Positions 36,781 to 44,208 of a stretch of 64,000 bases of DNA are shown here, piece by piece. The stretch spans positions 124,001 through 188,000 of the forward strand of contig NZ_JACJKA010000003.1 in NCBI RefSeq assembly GCF_016900355.1, read 5' to 3'. Each line of letters opens with the position of its first letter. Position 1 is the first letter of the stretch. The translations under genes and the position numbers were made by a program. Origin of the DNA: Bacteroides mediterraneensis. Its GTDB lineage: Bacteria; Bacteroidota; Bacteroidia; Bacteroidales; Bacteroidaceae. The notes under the pieces were generated by a model, which was not told where the DNA came from, searched no databases, and was given only the letters and a program-made list of their open reading frames with translations.

Positions 36781-37539
36781 ATGATCAAACTGATATCTTG
36801 GAACGTGAATGGGCTACGTGCCTGCTGCGACAAAGGTTTCCGTGAAGTATTCAACCAGCTTGATGCCGATTTTTTCTGCCTGCAGGAAACAAAAATGCAG
36901 GAAGGACAACTTGACCTCTCTTTTGAAGGCTATACCTCCTACTGGAACTATGCCGAAAAAAAAGGATATTCAGGCACGGCTATTTTTACCCGTCACCAGC
37001 CCCTGCAAGTGACTTATGGACTTGGTATGGAAGACCACGACCATGAAGGGCGTGTCATCACCCTGGAAATGGAGAAATTCTTCCTGGTGACGGTTTATAC
37101 CCCCAATTCGCAGGACGGCCTGAAACGTCTGGACTACCGCATGACCTGGGACGACGATTTCCGGGCCTACCTGAAGAAACTTGACCAGACCAAGCCAGTA
37201 CTGGTGTGCGGTGACCTGAATGTGGCTCATAAAGAAATCGACTTGAAGAACCCCAAAACCAACCGGATGAATGCAGGTTTCACGGACCAGGAACGAGAGA
37301 AATTCCAACAGCTGCTGGATGCCGGATTCATCGACACCTTCCGCTTCTTCTACCCCGAACAGACAAACATCTATTCGTGGTGGTCTTACCGCTTCAAGGC
37401 GCGTGAAAAGAATGCAGGGTGGCGTATCGACTATTTCCTGGCCTCAGCCAGCCTTTCCGACAAGCTGAAAGGGGCAAAGATACATACTGAAATCTATGGT
37501 TCAGACCATTGTCCGGTGGAAGTAACGCTCGATATTTAA
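36781..37539 (+). CDS. xth: Exodeoxyribonuclease III
   Basis: 252 aa endonuclease/exonuclease/phosphatase-family DNA repair enzyme. MIKLISWNVNGLRA, the metal-binding Glu in CLQETKMQEGQ, the VYTPNSQDGLKRLDYR segment, LVCGDLNVAHKEIDL with the catalytic Asp/Asn, WRIDYFLAS, and the final catalytic GSDHCPVEV are all present. It cuts at abasic sites and removes 3' blocking groups. It is five bases after the barrel gene. Confidence 0.95.
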   Translation: MIKLISWNVNGLRACCDKGFREVFNQLDADFFCLQETKMQEGQLDLSFEGYTSYWNYAEKKGYSGTAIFTRHQPLQVTYGLGMEDHDHEGRVITLEMEKFFLVTVYTPNSQDGLKRLDYRMTWDDDFRAYLKKLDQTKPVLVCGDLNVAHKEIDLKNPKTNRMNAGFTDQEREKFQQLLDAGFIDTFRFFYPEQTNIYSWWSYRFKAREKNAGWRIDYFLASASLSDKLKGAKIHTEIYGSDHCPVEVTLDI

Positions 37540-37549
37540 ATACATAGAA

Positions 37550-37924
37550 ATGAAGAACGAAGGATTTACTTTGCGAAAGCGGTTGCGAAGCTTCAAGTTT
37601 GCCGGCAATGGCATCCGTCTGCTCATTGCCCACGAACACAATGCGTGGATTCATTGCTTCGCTGCCGTTTGCGTCACGATAGCCGGATGCTGGCTGGGAC
37701 TCTCGACAACCGAATGGATTGCCGTGGTTTTTGCCATCGCCATGGTACTGGCGGCAGAAGCGGTCAACTCTTCCATTGAAGCTCTGGCCGACCTGGTTTC
37801 TCCCGACTACAACGAAGCCATCAAACGCACCAAAGACCTGGCAGCCGGAGCCGTTTTGATTCTGGCCATCGGGGCGGCCATTGTCGGACTCATTATCTTC
37901 GTACCTAAAATTCTCGCTTTGTGA
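37550..37924 (+). CDS. dgkA: Diacylglycerol/undecaprenol kinase (DgkA family)
   Basis: 124 aa with three transmembrane helices, the usual size. The active-site signature is in AEAVNSSIEALADLVSP followed by KRTKDLAAGAVLI. In bacteria without E. coli-type lipid cycling, this family often phosphorylates undecaprenol. Its stop codon overlaps the start of a PAP2 phosphatase by one base (TGATG). A lipid kinase coupled to a lipid phosphatase suggests linked turnover of undecaprenyl or phosphatidate lipids. Confidence 0.9.
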   Translation: MKNEGFTLRKRLRSFKFAGNGIRLLIAHEHNAWIHCFAAVCVTIAGCWLGLSTTEWIAVVFAIAMVLAAEAVNSSIEALADLVSPDYNEAIKRTKDLAAGAVLILAIGAAIVGLIIFVPKILAL

Positions 37925-38481
37925 TGAAACAGCTTATACTATTCCTGACTGCTCTCTGCCTCGCGGTATCCCTTCCGGCGCAAGAACTGGAAGTCAGCGG
38001 ACCGCGAAAGGCAGTCCGTACATCCGGCGACGTCGGTGCCGTATTGCTTCCTGTAGCCGGCCTGACAGCCATCCTCCTTCAAAAGGACTGGCAAGGTCTG
38101 AAACAAGGAGCCTTGGCCGGAATCACGACCTTGGGAGTAACTTACGCACTGAAGTATGCGGTCAAAAAGGAACGTCCCGACCACAGTGACAACCATTCGT
38201 TCCCTTCCATGCATACATCTGTTTCTTTTGCCGCTGCTTCCTTCATTCAGCGACGCTACGGATGGAAATGGGGATTACCGGCCTACGTAGTATCTACCTA
38301 CGTGGGATGGAGTCGCGTGTACGGAAAAAAGCACGACTGGTGGGATGTGGCTGCAGGGGCAGTTATCGGTGCAGGAAGCTCCTACATCTTTACCCGACCG
38401 TTTGCGCAAAAGCATGATCTGACCCTCAGCCCGGTAGCAGGCGATGGCTACTGCGGACTGCATGCCTCACTGAAATTCTAA
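37924..38481 (+). CDS. PAP2-family lipid phosphatase
   Basis: 185 aa from the ATG at 37924; a GTG one codon earlier would overlap dgkA more. The N-terminus is a signal-like helix (MKQLILFLTALCLAVSLPAQ). The three phosphatase motifs are intact: KKERPDHSDN (motif 1), PSMHTS (motif 2) and SRVYGKKHDWWDVAAG (motif 3, catalytic His and Asp). The active site faces the periplasm. Substrate may be undecaprenyl pyrophosphate, phosphatidate or a lipid A phosphate; sequence does not decide. Translationally coupled to dgkA. Confidence 0.85.
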   Translation: MKQLILFLTALCLAVSLPAQELEVSGPRKAVRTSGDVGAVLLPVAGLTAILLQKDWQGLKQGALAGITTLGVTYALKYAVKKERPDHSDNHSFPSMHTSVSFAAASFIQRRYGWKWGLPAYVVSTYVGWSRVYGKKHDWWDVAAGAVIGAGSSYIFTRPFAQKHDLTLSPVAGDGYCGLHASLKF

Positions 38482-38536
38482 AAATATTCCATCTTCTGAA
38501 AAATCCAGAAGAAAATACTTTGCTTATATAATGCAT

Positions 38537-38570
38537 AAAGGCCATCTCAAATTTATTTGAGACAGCCTTT
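38537..38570. terminator. Bidirectional terminator
   Basis: AAAGGC-CA-TCTCAAA (38537-38551) pairs with TTTGAGA-CA-GCCTTT (38556-38570), with a small internal loop. It serves the phosphatase gene and the convergent MaoC gene. Confidence 0.75.
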
Positions 38571-38600
38571 TCTATGTTTGTTCTTTCTGATGTCAATCGA

Positions 38601-39065
38601 TTAATTGAAATAGTACAAGAAAGTAGCAATACCTTCCAGAGCCTTCTTCTTCTGGTCCTTGATTTCAATTGAGAATTTGATTTCTGCCTTTGCCACTCCG
38701 CGCAGATTAACCAAAGAATACAGATTAGCCACCAGGCGTACACTCTGACCGGCCAATACAGCCTGTCCGAACTTCATTTTGTCCATTCCATAGTTGACCA
38801 TCATCTTCAGGTTATTCACCTCAATGATCTGATTCCACAAATGAGGAAGCAATGACAACGTCAGATAACCATGTACAATGGTACTCTTATAAGGGCTCTC
38901 CACTTTAGCACGCTCAGTGTCTACGTGAATCCACTGATGGTCCAATGTGGCATCCGCAAACTGATTAATGCGCTCCTGTGGAATTTCCAGCCAGTCGGAT
39001 ACTCCAATCTGCTGACCTACCAACTTTTCAAACTCTTCGTAAGAGTTAATAATTACTTTTCCCAT
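38601..39065 (-). CDS. MaoC-like (hot-dog) enoyl-CoA hydratase
   Basis: 154 aa single hot-dog domain. The hydratase-2 motif is visible: FADATLDHQWIHVDTERAK followed by STIVHGYLTLSLLPHLW, with the catalytic Asp and His. MaoC-type enzymes hydrate trans-2-enoyl-CoA or act on similar thioesters. No fatty-acid or PHA genes adjoin it, so the pathway is not clear from context. It is monocistronic, ending at the bidirectional terminator. Confidence 0.85.
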   Translation of the reverse strand: MGKVIINSYEEFEKLVGQQIGVSDWLEIPQERINQFADATLDHQWIHVDTERAKVESPYKSTIVHGYLTLSLLPHLWNQIIEVNNLKMMVNYGMDKMKFGQAVLAGQSVRLVANLYSLVNLRGVAKAEIKFSIEIKDQKKKALEGIATFLYYFN

Positions 39066-39221
39066 ACTTATCTTTGTTCTTTAAATTGCATAAAATATAG
39101 GCAAAGATAAGTATATTTTCTTATTTCATCTGCTTTCTTACCAAAATAAACTATACTATAACTCACGATAAATAGACTATTTCTCTGATTTATCCCCCAA
39201 AAGGCAGAACACAGCCTGGCA

Positions 39222-39443
39222 TCAATACCTTACCAAACGCTTGGGGGAACCGTGCCACGAACATCCCAGACAGAATACTTCTTCCAGATTAAAGCCTTCC
39301 AGTGATTCGTCTTCCTTTTTAGGCACCACTTCTCCTTCCGAAGTCACATACACCAGTCTGCGCTCTCCTGCCTCATTTTTTACATACATCGCCGCAATCT
39401 TACACTGCGGACATACCATTTTTTTCATATCTTTTCTTTCCAT
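39222..39443 (-). CDS. Small zinc-ribbon protein
   Basis: 73 aa from the ATG at 39443; ATGs at 39428 and 39419 are alternatives, and an extension to 39533 lacks conserved character. Two CXXC knuckles, MVCPQCKIAAMYV and VFCLGCSWHG, frame a short beta-rich region (RRLVYVTSEGEVV), which is a rubredoxin-like zinc ribbon. I do not recognise a specific function; small zinc ribbons may bind nucleic acid or protein. Confidence 0.65.
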   Translation of the reverse strand: MERKDMKKMVCPQCKIAAMYVKNEAGERRLVYVTSEGEVVPKKEDESLEGFNLEEVFCLGCSWHGSPKRLVRY

Positions 39444-39599
39444 TAGTTTGTTGCAAAGATAAGGATTTCCAATCAAACCATTTGAGGTATGACTTACAAT
39501 ACACTCATCCTGCAACCAAGTTGTTATTATCATCTACCGTGTACAACATCGGACAAAAGCCCTTAACTTCGCAGCCGATAACAAAAAAACAAAAAACTT

Positions 39600-40526
39600 A
39601 TGTCACATGTTCATTCACACGCCCACGAACATCATCACGTCATAGAATCCGTGAGCACCACACTGATTGTCTGTATCCTGCTGAACCTGCTGTTTGTCAT
39701 CGTAGAAGCAGGCATCGGATTTGCCTATCATTCACTGGGACTGCTTTCCGATGCCGGACACAACCTGAGTGACGTCTTCAGCCTGCTGCTTTCTCTCTTT
39801 GCCATCCGCATGGCTACCCGAAAGGGAAACAGCCATTTCACCTACGGATACAAAAAAAGTACCGTACTCGTCTCACTGGCCAATGCCGTGATCCTGCTGA
39901 TTGCCGTAGGCGGCATTCTGATTGAAAGTATCTACAAACTGAAAAATGCAGCTCCCATCTCCGGTGAAGCAATTTCCTGGACAGCGGGAGTAGGAATCGT
40001 CATCAATGGGGCTACCGCCCTTCTGCTGATGAAAGGACAAAAGAACGACCTGAATATCAAGGGAGCCTTCCTGCACATGGCCATGGACACCTTAGTTTCT
40101 GTAGGCGTCGTCCTGTCGGGTATCCTCATCAGTTTCACACAATGTTACATCATCGATGCCTTTATCGGCATGGCCATCGCCCTTATCATATTGGTTTCTA
40201 CCTGGAAACTGCTGAAAGAAAGTCTTTATTTAAGTCTGGATGCCGTTCCGGAACAGATTCAACTGGAAAAGCTGGAAACAGCCCTCAGCCAGACTCCCGG
40301 CATAGAAAGCTGGCATCATCTGCATGTTTGGGCTGTCAGCACTACTGAAAACGCAGCAACCCTTCATGTAGTCCTCCGCAACCTGTCTGACATGGAAACG
40401 ACCAAACACCAACTGAAGCATCTGCTTGCCACTTATGGAATCTCCCATTCTACCATTGAATTTGAAACATCCGACTCGCCTTGCTGTGACACCGCCGAAG
40501 GATGTTACAAACAAGAAATCCAATAA
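39600..40526 (+). CDS. Cation diffusion facilitator (Zn2+ efflux, CzcD/ZitB type)
   Basis: 308 aa with a His-rich N-terminus (MSHVHSHAHEHHH), six transmembrane helices and a cytoplasmic C-terminal domain. Metal-site residues are seen in helix 2 (LLSDAGHNLSDVFSLL) and helix 5 (LHMAMDTLVSVGVV), together the usual DD-HD type site for zinc. The C-terminus has further metal-binding residues (HHLHVWAVS; SPCCDTAEGCYK with three Cys). It exports Zn2+ or related cations by proton exchange. Confidence 0.9.
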   Translation: MSHVHSHAHEHHHVIESVSTTLIVCILLNLLFVIVEAGIGFAYHSLGLLSDAGHNLSDVFSLLLSLFAIRMATRKGNSHFTYGYKKSTVLVSLANAVILLIAVGGILIESIYKLKNAAPISGEAISWTAGVGIVINGATALLLMKGQKNDLNIKGAFLHMAMDTLVSVGVVLSGILISFTQCYIIDAFIGMAIALIILVSTWKLLKESLYLSLDAVPEQIQLEKLETALSQTPGIESWHHLHVWAVSTTENAATLHVVLRNLSDMETTKHQLKHLLATYGISHSTIEFETSDSPCCDTAEGCYKQEIQ

Positions 40527-40528
40527 AC

Positions 40529-40569
40529 AAAAATGCGCCGAACAGGATATTTCCTCTCGGCGCATTTTT
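40529..40569. terminator. Bidirectional terminator
   Basis: AAAAATGCGCCGA (40529-40541) and TCGGCGCATTTTT (40557-40569) are perfect complements, between the CDF gene and the convergent small regulator gene. Confidence 0.9.
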
Positions 40570-40584
40570 ATTTCTTTGAAAGAA

Positions 40585-40788
40585 TTATTTCAACTTTACA
40601 AATAATTCCCCGTCCACTTCACTGGTTTCAATTTTATCTTCTCTCAGCAACCAACCCAGTCCAAGAAACAAATCCTTGTCAGCCTTCAATTTAGCAGCTT
40701 TTTTCAGTTGTTTCTGAGTTTTGCCTTCTGTTTCATTCAGTGCCTCCCAGATTTGTCCGGCAATGACACCCGCTTTTTCTTTTAACAT
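40585..40788 (-). CDS. Small winged-helix protein (DUF2582-like)
   Basis: 67 aa from the ATG at 40788; the extension to 40815 adds a basic stretch without support. The sequence AGVIAGQIWEALNE...QKQLKKAAKLKADKDLFLGLGWLLREDKIE fits the short winged-helix family PF10771, found mainly in Bacteroidota and archaea. It may bind DNA, but no target is suggested by its neighbours. Confidence 0.75.
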   Translation of the reverse strand: MLKEKAGVIAGQIWEALNETEGKTQKQLKKAAKLKADKDLFLGLGWLLREDKIETSEVDGELFVKLK

Positions 40789-40921
40789 AATCTTTTTGCT
40801 TTTATAATTAAACATCTAACATTGACGTTTCCTATTTGCCAGCAAATTTAACAAAAAACAAAATAATTGTATAAAGAAAAACAAGAAACTTTCATTTTAA
40901 TATTGAGAAAACGACTTCTTA

Positions 40922-41389
40922 TTACAATTTTCCTTCATTTTCCAAGAAATCGCCCCAAATTTTCGCTGCCGTTTCCACCATGTGAGCACATGGACGCTTG
41001 GCATAATACTGCGGAGTACGGGCTTCGGGAGTAGAAACAATCGGTTCTTTCTTGGAAAGTCCCAACAAATCCGCACAACGAAGCGACCCACATTCTTCCT
41101 TAAACTTTCCGGCCAGTTCCTGTACCAATTTGTAATTGGCCGCTTTCCCTTCCCGGTCGGCTCCGTCCTTAGCACATCGCTCCAGACCTGCCAACATAAA
41201 CATACCGCACGCTGCCCCACAGGTTTCACGCATACGACCGATACCCCCTCCAAAGGAAGCGGCCATGTGCATTGCCTGGTCAAATGTAAATCCATACAAA
41301 TCGGCATAGGCACCGACTACCGACTGTGAACAGTTATATCCTTCTTTAAACAGGCTGACCGCCTTTGCTATACGTTCTTCTTTTGTCAT
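40922..41389 (-). CDS. C-GCAxxG-C-C family protein (probable redox/metal protein)
   Basis: 155 aa. The family cysteines are present: GYNCSQSVVGAY near residue 19, the defining CGAACG at about 57-62, and a C-terminal pair in EECGSLRCADLLG, plus one in RPCAHMVETAA. The family is thought to bind a metal or metal cluster and often occurs with molybdenum or selenium genes, though none are adjacent here. The gene is 12 bp downstream of a D-2-hydroxyacid dehydrogenase on the same strand. Function is not established. Confidence 0.85.
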   Translation of the reverse strand: MTKEERIAKAVSLFKEGYNCSQSVVGAYADLYGFTFDQAMHMAASFGGGIGRMRETCGAACGMFMLAGLERCAKDGADREGKAANYKLVQELAGKFKEECGSLRCADLLGLSKKEPIVSTPEARTPQYYAKRPCAHMVETAAKIWGDFLENEGKL

Positions 41390-41401
41390 ACTTCATTTCT
41401 T

Positions 41402-42361
41402 TTATTTAGATACCACATTGACCGGACGACCTTCCATGAAAGCTTTCAGGTTGTTGACTGCCAGGTTCATCAAACGCACACGCGCCTCACTCGTAGCCCA
41501 GGCCTGATGAGGGGTGATGTAACAATTACGTGCCTTCAGCAACGGATTATCAGCACGGGGCGGTTCGGAAGAAAGCACATCCAAACCAGCTGCCGCAATC
41601 TTGCCACCGTTCAAGGCATCAGCTAAATCCTGCTCGTTGACTAACCCGCCGCGGCCTGTATTGATCAGAATGGCAGTCGGCTTCATCAATCCTAACTTGC
41701 GGGCATCCACCAGCTCACGGGTATTTTCCGCCAACGGGCAATGCAGGCTCACGATATCACATTTACGGAACAGTTCGTCCAGTGAAGGGCATTTATGCAC
41801 ATCCGAAGGAAGTTCCATCGCCGACTTGCTGGTATAGGCATATACCTCCAGTCCGAAACTGACCGCAATACGGGCCGTAGCACTTCCAGTGTGTCCAAAA
41901 CCGATGATTCCCATTTTCTTTCCATCGAGTTCGTGCAACGGCGTGTCCCAAAAACAGAAATCAGCCTGTCCGTTCCACTTTCCGTTCCGTACTTCCTCGG
42001 CATAATGTCCCGTACGCTGTACGATGTTCAAAATATGGGCAAAAGCCATCTGTGCCACGGATTTCGTGCTATACGCCGGAATATTGGTCACTACTATTCC
42101 CCGACGGGAAGCTGCTTCGATGTCCACAATATTATAGCCTGTAGCCAATACGCCGATATATTTCAAGTCGGGCAGTTTTTCAATTGTAGCGGCATCCAAT
42201 ACGACCTTATTGGTAAACAACACCTCTGCCCCAGCCGCACGTTTCAACACTTCTTTGGGGGCTGTCCGTTCATATACAGTCAGTTCACCCAACGCTTTCA
42301 AATCCTCCCAAGACAAATCTCCCGGGTTCAATGTATATCCGTCTAATACGACAATCTTCAT
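41402..42361 (-). CDS. D-2-hydroxyacid dehydrogenase (glycerate/hydroxypyruvate type)
   Basis: 319 aa NAD-dependent enzyme. The Rossmann motif is KMGIIGFGHTGSATARIA. The catalytic Arg, Glu and His are in LINTGRGGLVNEQDL, GLDVLSSEPP and ITPHQAWAT. It reduces 2-keto acids such as hydroxypyruvate or glyoxylate to D-hydroxyacids; the specific substrate is not resolved. It is 12 bp before the C-GCAxxG-C-C gene and 26 bp after rarA, all leftward. Confidence 0.85.
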   Translation of the reverse strand: MKIVVLDGYTLNPGDLSWEDLKALGELTVYERTAPKEVLKRAAGAEVLFTNKVVLDAATIEKLPDLKYIGVLATGYNIVDIEAASRRGIVVTNIPAYSTKSVAQMAFAHILNIVQRTGHYAEEVRNGKWNGQADFCFWDTPLHELDGKKMGIIGFGHTGSATARIAVSFGLEVYAYTSKSAMELPSDVHKCPSLDELFRKCDIVSLHCPLAENTRELVDARKLGLMKPTAILINTGRGGLVNEQDLADALNGGKIAAAGLDVLSSEPPRADNPLLKARNCYITPHQAWATSEARVRLMNLAVNNLKAFMEGRPVNVVSK

Positions 42362-42387
42362 TTTTTATTCTCCTTAATTATTATATG

Positions 42388-43662
42388 TTATTCTTTAAAA
42401 CGTTCACCCCACAGTCCAACCATACGGTCCTTCATTTTCTGCTCCGACGGATTTTCCTGGGCATGCCACAGGCGCTGTGTCCGGATTTCTTCCGGCAGAA
42501 AATCCTGTTTCACGAAGTTCCCTTTATATGCATGCGCATATTTGTAATCTTTTCCGTATCCCAGCTGTTTCATCAGCTTGGTAGGAGCATTGCGCAAATG
42601 CAGCGGAACCGGCAGATTACCAGTATCACGCACCAGTTGCAATGCCGAATTGATACCTTCATATGCCGAATTGCTCTTCGGACTGGTAGCCAGATACACC
42701 GTCGCCTCCGCCAGAGGAATCCGCCCCTCGGGCCAACCGATTTTCATCACCGCGTCGAAAGCCGCATTGGCCAGCAGCAGTGCGTTGGGATTAGCCAGAC
42801 CGATATCTTCCGAAGCCGAAATCACCAGCCGTCGGGCTATGAAGGCAGGATCTTCGCCTCCTTCCACCATCCGGGCCAGCCAGTACAAAGCACCATCCGG
42901 ATCACTGCCTCGGATAGATTTGATAAAGGCGGATATAATGTCATAATGCATTTCACCTTCCTTATCATATGCCAGCGGATTCTGTTGCAGGTTGGCCACC
43001 ACTTTCTCGTCTGTAATGACCACCGGATCCTCTGCGTCCGATTCAATCACCAGTTCCAGGATGTTCAACAGTTTACGGGCATCTCCTCCCGAATAACGGA
43101 GCATGGCATCCGTTTCCTTCAGTTCCACCTTCCGTTCCTTCAACACCGCATCTTTTTCCAAAGCATGGTGTACCAGTTCCAGCAAATCGTCCTTTTCCAA
43201 CGGTTTCAGCACATAGAGCTGGCAACGCGACAGCAACGGCCGGATTACCTCGAACGAAGGATTTTCAGTGGTGGCTCCTATCAAGGTCACCGTCCCCGTT
43301 TCTACGGCTCCCAACAGTGAATCCTGCTGCGATTTGCTGAACCGGTGGATTTCGTCAATAAACAAAATAGGACTCTGCTGCGAGAAGAAGTGGTTGGCCT
43401 TGGCCTTTTCAATCACCTCACGCACCTCCTTCACTCCCGAAGTGACCGCACTCAGTGTATAAAAAGGTACTTCCAGCCGGTTGGCGATAATCTGCGCCAG
43501 CGTCGTTTTTCCCACTCCCGGAGGTCCCCACAAAATAAACGAAGAAATCCGTCCCGATTCAATCATTCTTCGCAACACGGCTCCTTCGCCTACCAGGTGT
43601 TTCTGACCAATATATTCATCCAGCGTCTTCGGACGCATCCTTTCAGCCAATGGTTGTGACAT
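42388..43662 (-). CDS. rarA: Replication-associated recombination ATPase RarA (MgsA)
   Basis: 424 aa AAA+ ATPase of the clamp-loader clade. N-terminal LAERMRPKTLDEYIGQKHL, Walker A LWGPPGVGKTTLAQII, Walker B ILFIDEIHRFSKSQQD and sensor 1 GATTENPSFEV are intact. The C-terminal tetramerisation part contains AFIKSIRGSDPDGALYW and ASEDIGLANP. RarA acts at stalled replication forks. It heads a leftward gene group with the dehydrogenase and the C-GCAxxG-C-C gene. Its -7 box TATCTTTG is at 43694-43687. Confidence 0.95.
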   Translation of the reverse strand: MSQPLAERMRPKTLDEYIGQKHLVGEGAVLRRMIESGRISSFILWGPPGVGKTTLAQIIANRLEVPFYTLSAVTSGVKEVREVIEKAKANHFFSQQSPILFIDEIHRFSKSQQDSLLGAVETGTVTLIGATTENPSFEVIRPLLSRCQLYVLKPLEKDDLLELVHHALEKDAVLKERKVELKETDAMLRYSGGDARKLLNILELVIESDAEDPVVITDEKVVANLQQNPLAYDKEGEMHYDIISAFIKSIRGSDPDGALYWLARMVEGGEDPAFIARRLVISASEDIGLANPNALLLANAAFDAVMKIGWPEGRIPLAEATVYLATSPKSNSAYEGINSALQLVRDTGNLPVPLHLRNAPTKLMKQLGYGKDYKYAHAYKGNFVKQDFLPEEIRTQRLWHAQENPSEQKMKDRMVGLWGERFKE

Positions 43663-43686
43663 ACACTATCAATTTAAATACCGTTT

Positions 43687-43782
43687 CAAAGATAGTGAAA
43701 GCTGAGCGCAGAGGCAAAAAGAAAACGTAGTTTTCTAATTTTGACGATACCGAGGCGCATCCTAAGCGCTCGTAAAGATAGT
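43687..43782. repeat. MITE-like element at the rarA promoter
   Basis: AAAGATAGT occurs as a direct repeat at 43688-43696 and 43774-43782. Just inside are inverted GAGCGC (43704-43709) and GCGCTC (43766-43771), and near the middle a perfect GAAAAC-gta-GTTTTC (43721-43735). The left copy forms the leftward -7 box TATCTTTG of rarA, and the right copy a degenerate second one (TATCTTTA). It looks like a short inserted element flanked by a 9-bp duplication, but could be a structured promoter region. Confidence 0.4.
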
Positions 43783-43871
43783 CAAACTTTCTTTTAAAGT
43801 GATACAGCAATCCCCTACCACACCTTGAAAAAAGAAGTGAAGAAATAAAAATGAAACAGAAATGTAAAGAC

Positions 43872-43961
43872 AAAAAAAAGGCGCTTTTCACAAAGGGCCT
43901 TTTTAAGTTTTCAATAGGTATTAGTTTTTTTTCTTAAGGTAAAAAGATTGTTTTCAGGATA
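43872..43961 (-). ncRNA. Candidate small RNA with promoter and terminator
   Basis: In a 546-bp gap between divergent genes, a complete leftward transcription unit without an ATG is visible. The promoter is TTTG (43999-43996), 20 nt, CATCTTTG (43975-43968). The expected start is near 43961, and the RNA would run about 90 nt to a hairpin of AAAAAGGC/GCCTTTTT (43904-43875) followed by eight T. A second box, TATCTTTG, at 44095-44088 could give a longer form. No protein frame of note is present. The rest of the gap has nothing further that I can support apart from the element at 43687-43782 and the glnS promoter. Confidence 0.5.
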
Positions 43962-44167
43962 ACGGCACAAAGATGCGGCGTTTTTTTCAGGTAACCAAAT
44001 AAAAAAATATGTCATAAAACACATTCTGCGTTTTTTTTCATTTTCTTTCGTTTGCCATTATTAACAACATACATCCGTGTGCTCTTACAAAGATAAGCAA
44101 AATTAAGTAAAACGCATCCATTTGCAGAAATATTTTCCGCATTTATTCACACGGTGATTATTTTTAC

Positions 44168-44175
44168 TAATTTTG
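44168..44175 (+). promoter_or_regulatory. -7 box of glnS
   Basis: TAATTTTG matches TAnnTTTG, 33 bp before the glnS start codon. Confidence 0.5.
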
Positions 44176-44208
44176 CAACCATATAAAGAAAACATAAAAC
44201 GTTTCCGT

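Noticed and set aside
40816-40921. Possible RNA element between small winged-helix gene and C-GCAxxG-C-C gene
   Set aside because: AT-rich with no hairpin, promoter pair or conserved box that I can see.
43643-43891. 82-aa leftward frame between rarA and glnS
   Set aside because: It overlaps the rarA promoter and the MITE-like element and has no recognisable protein features.
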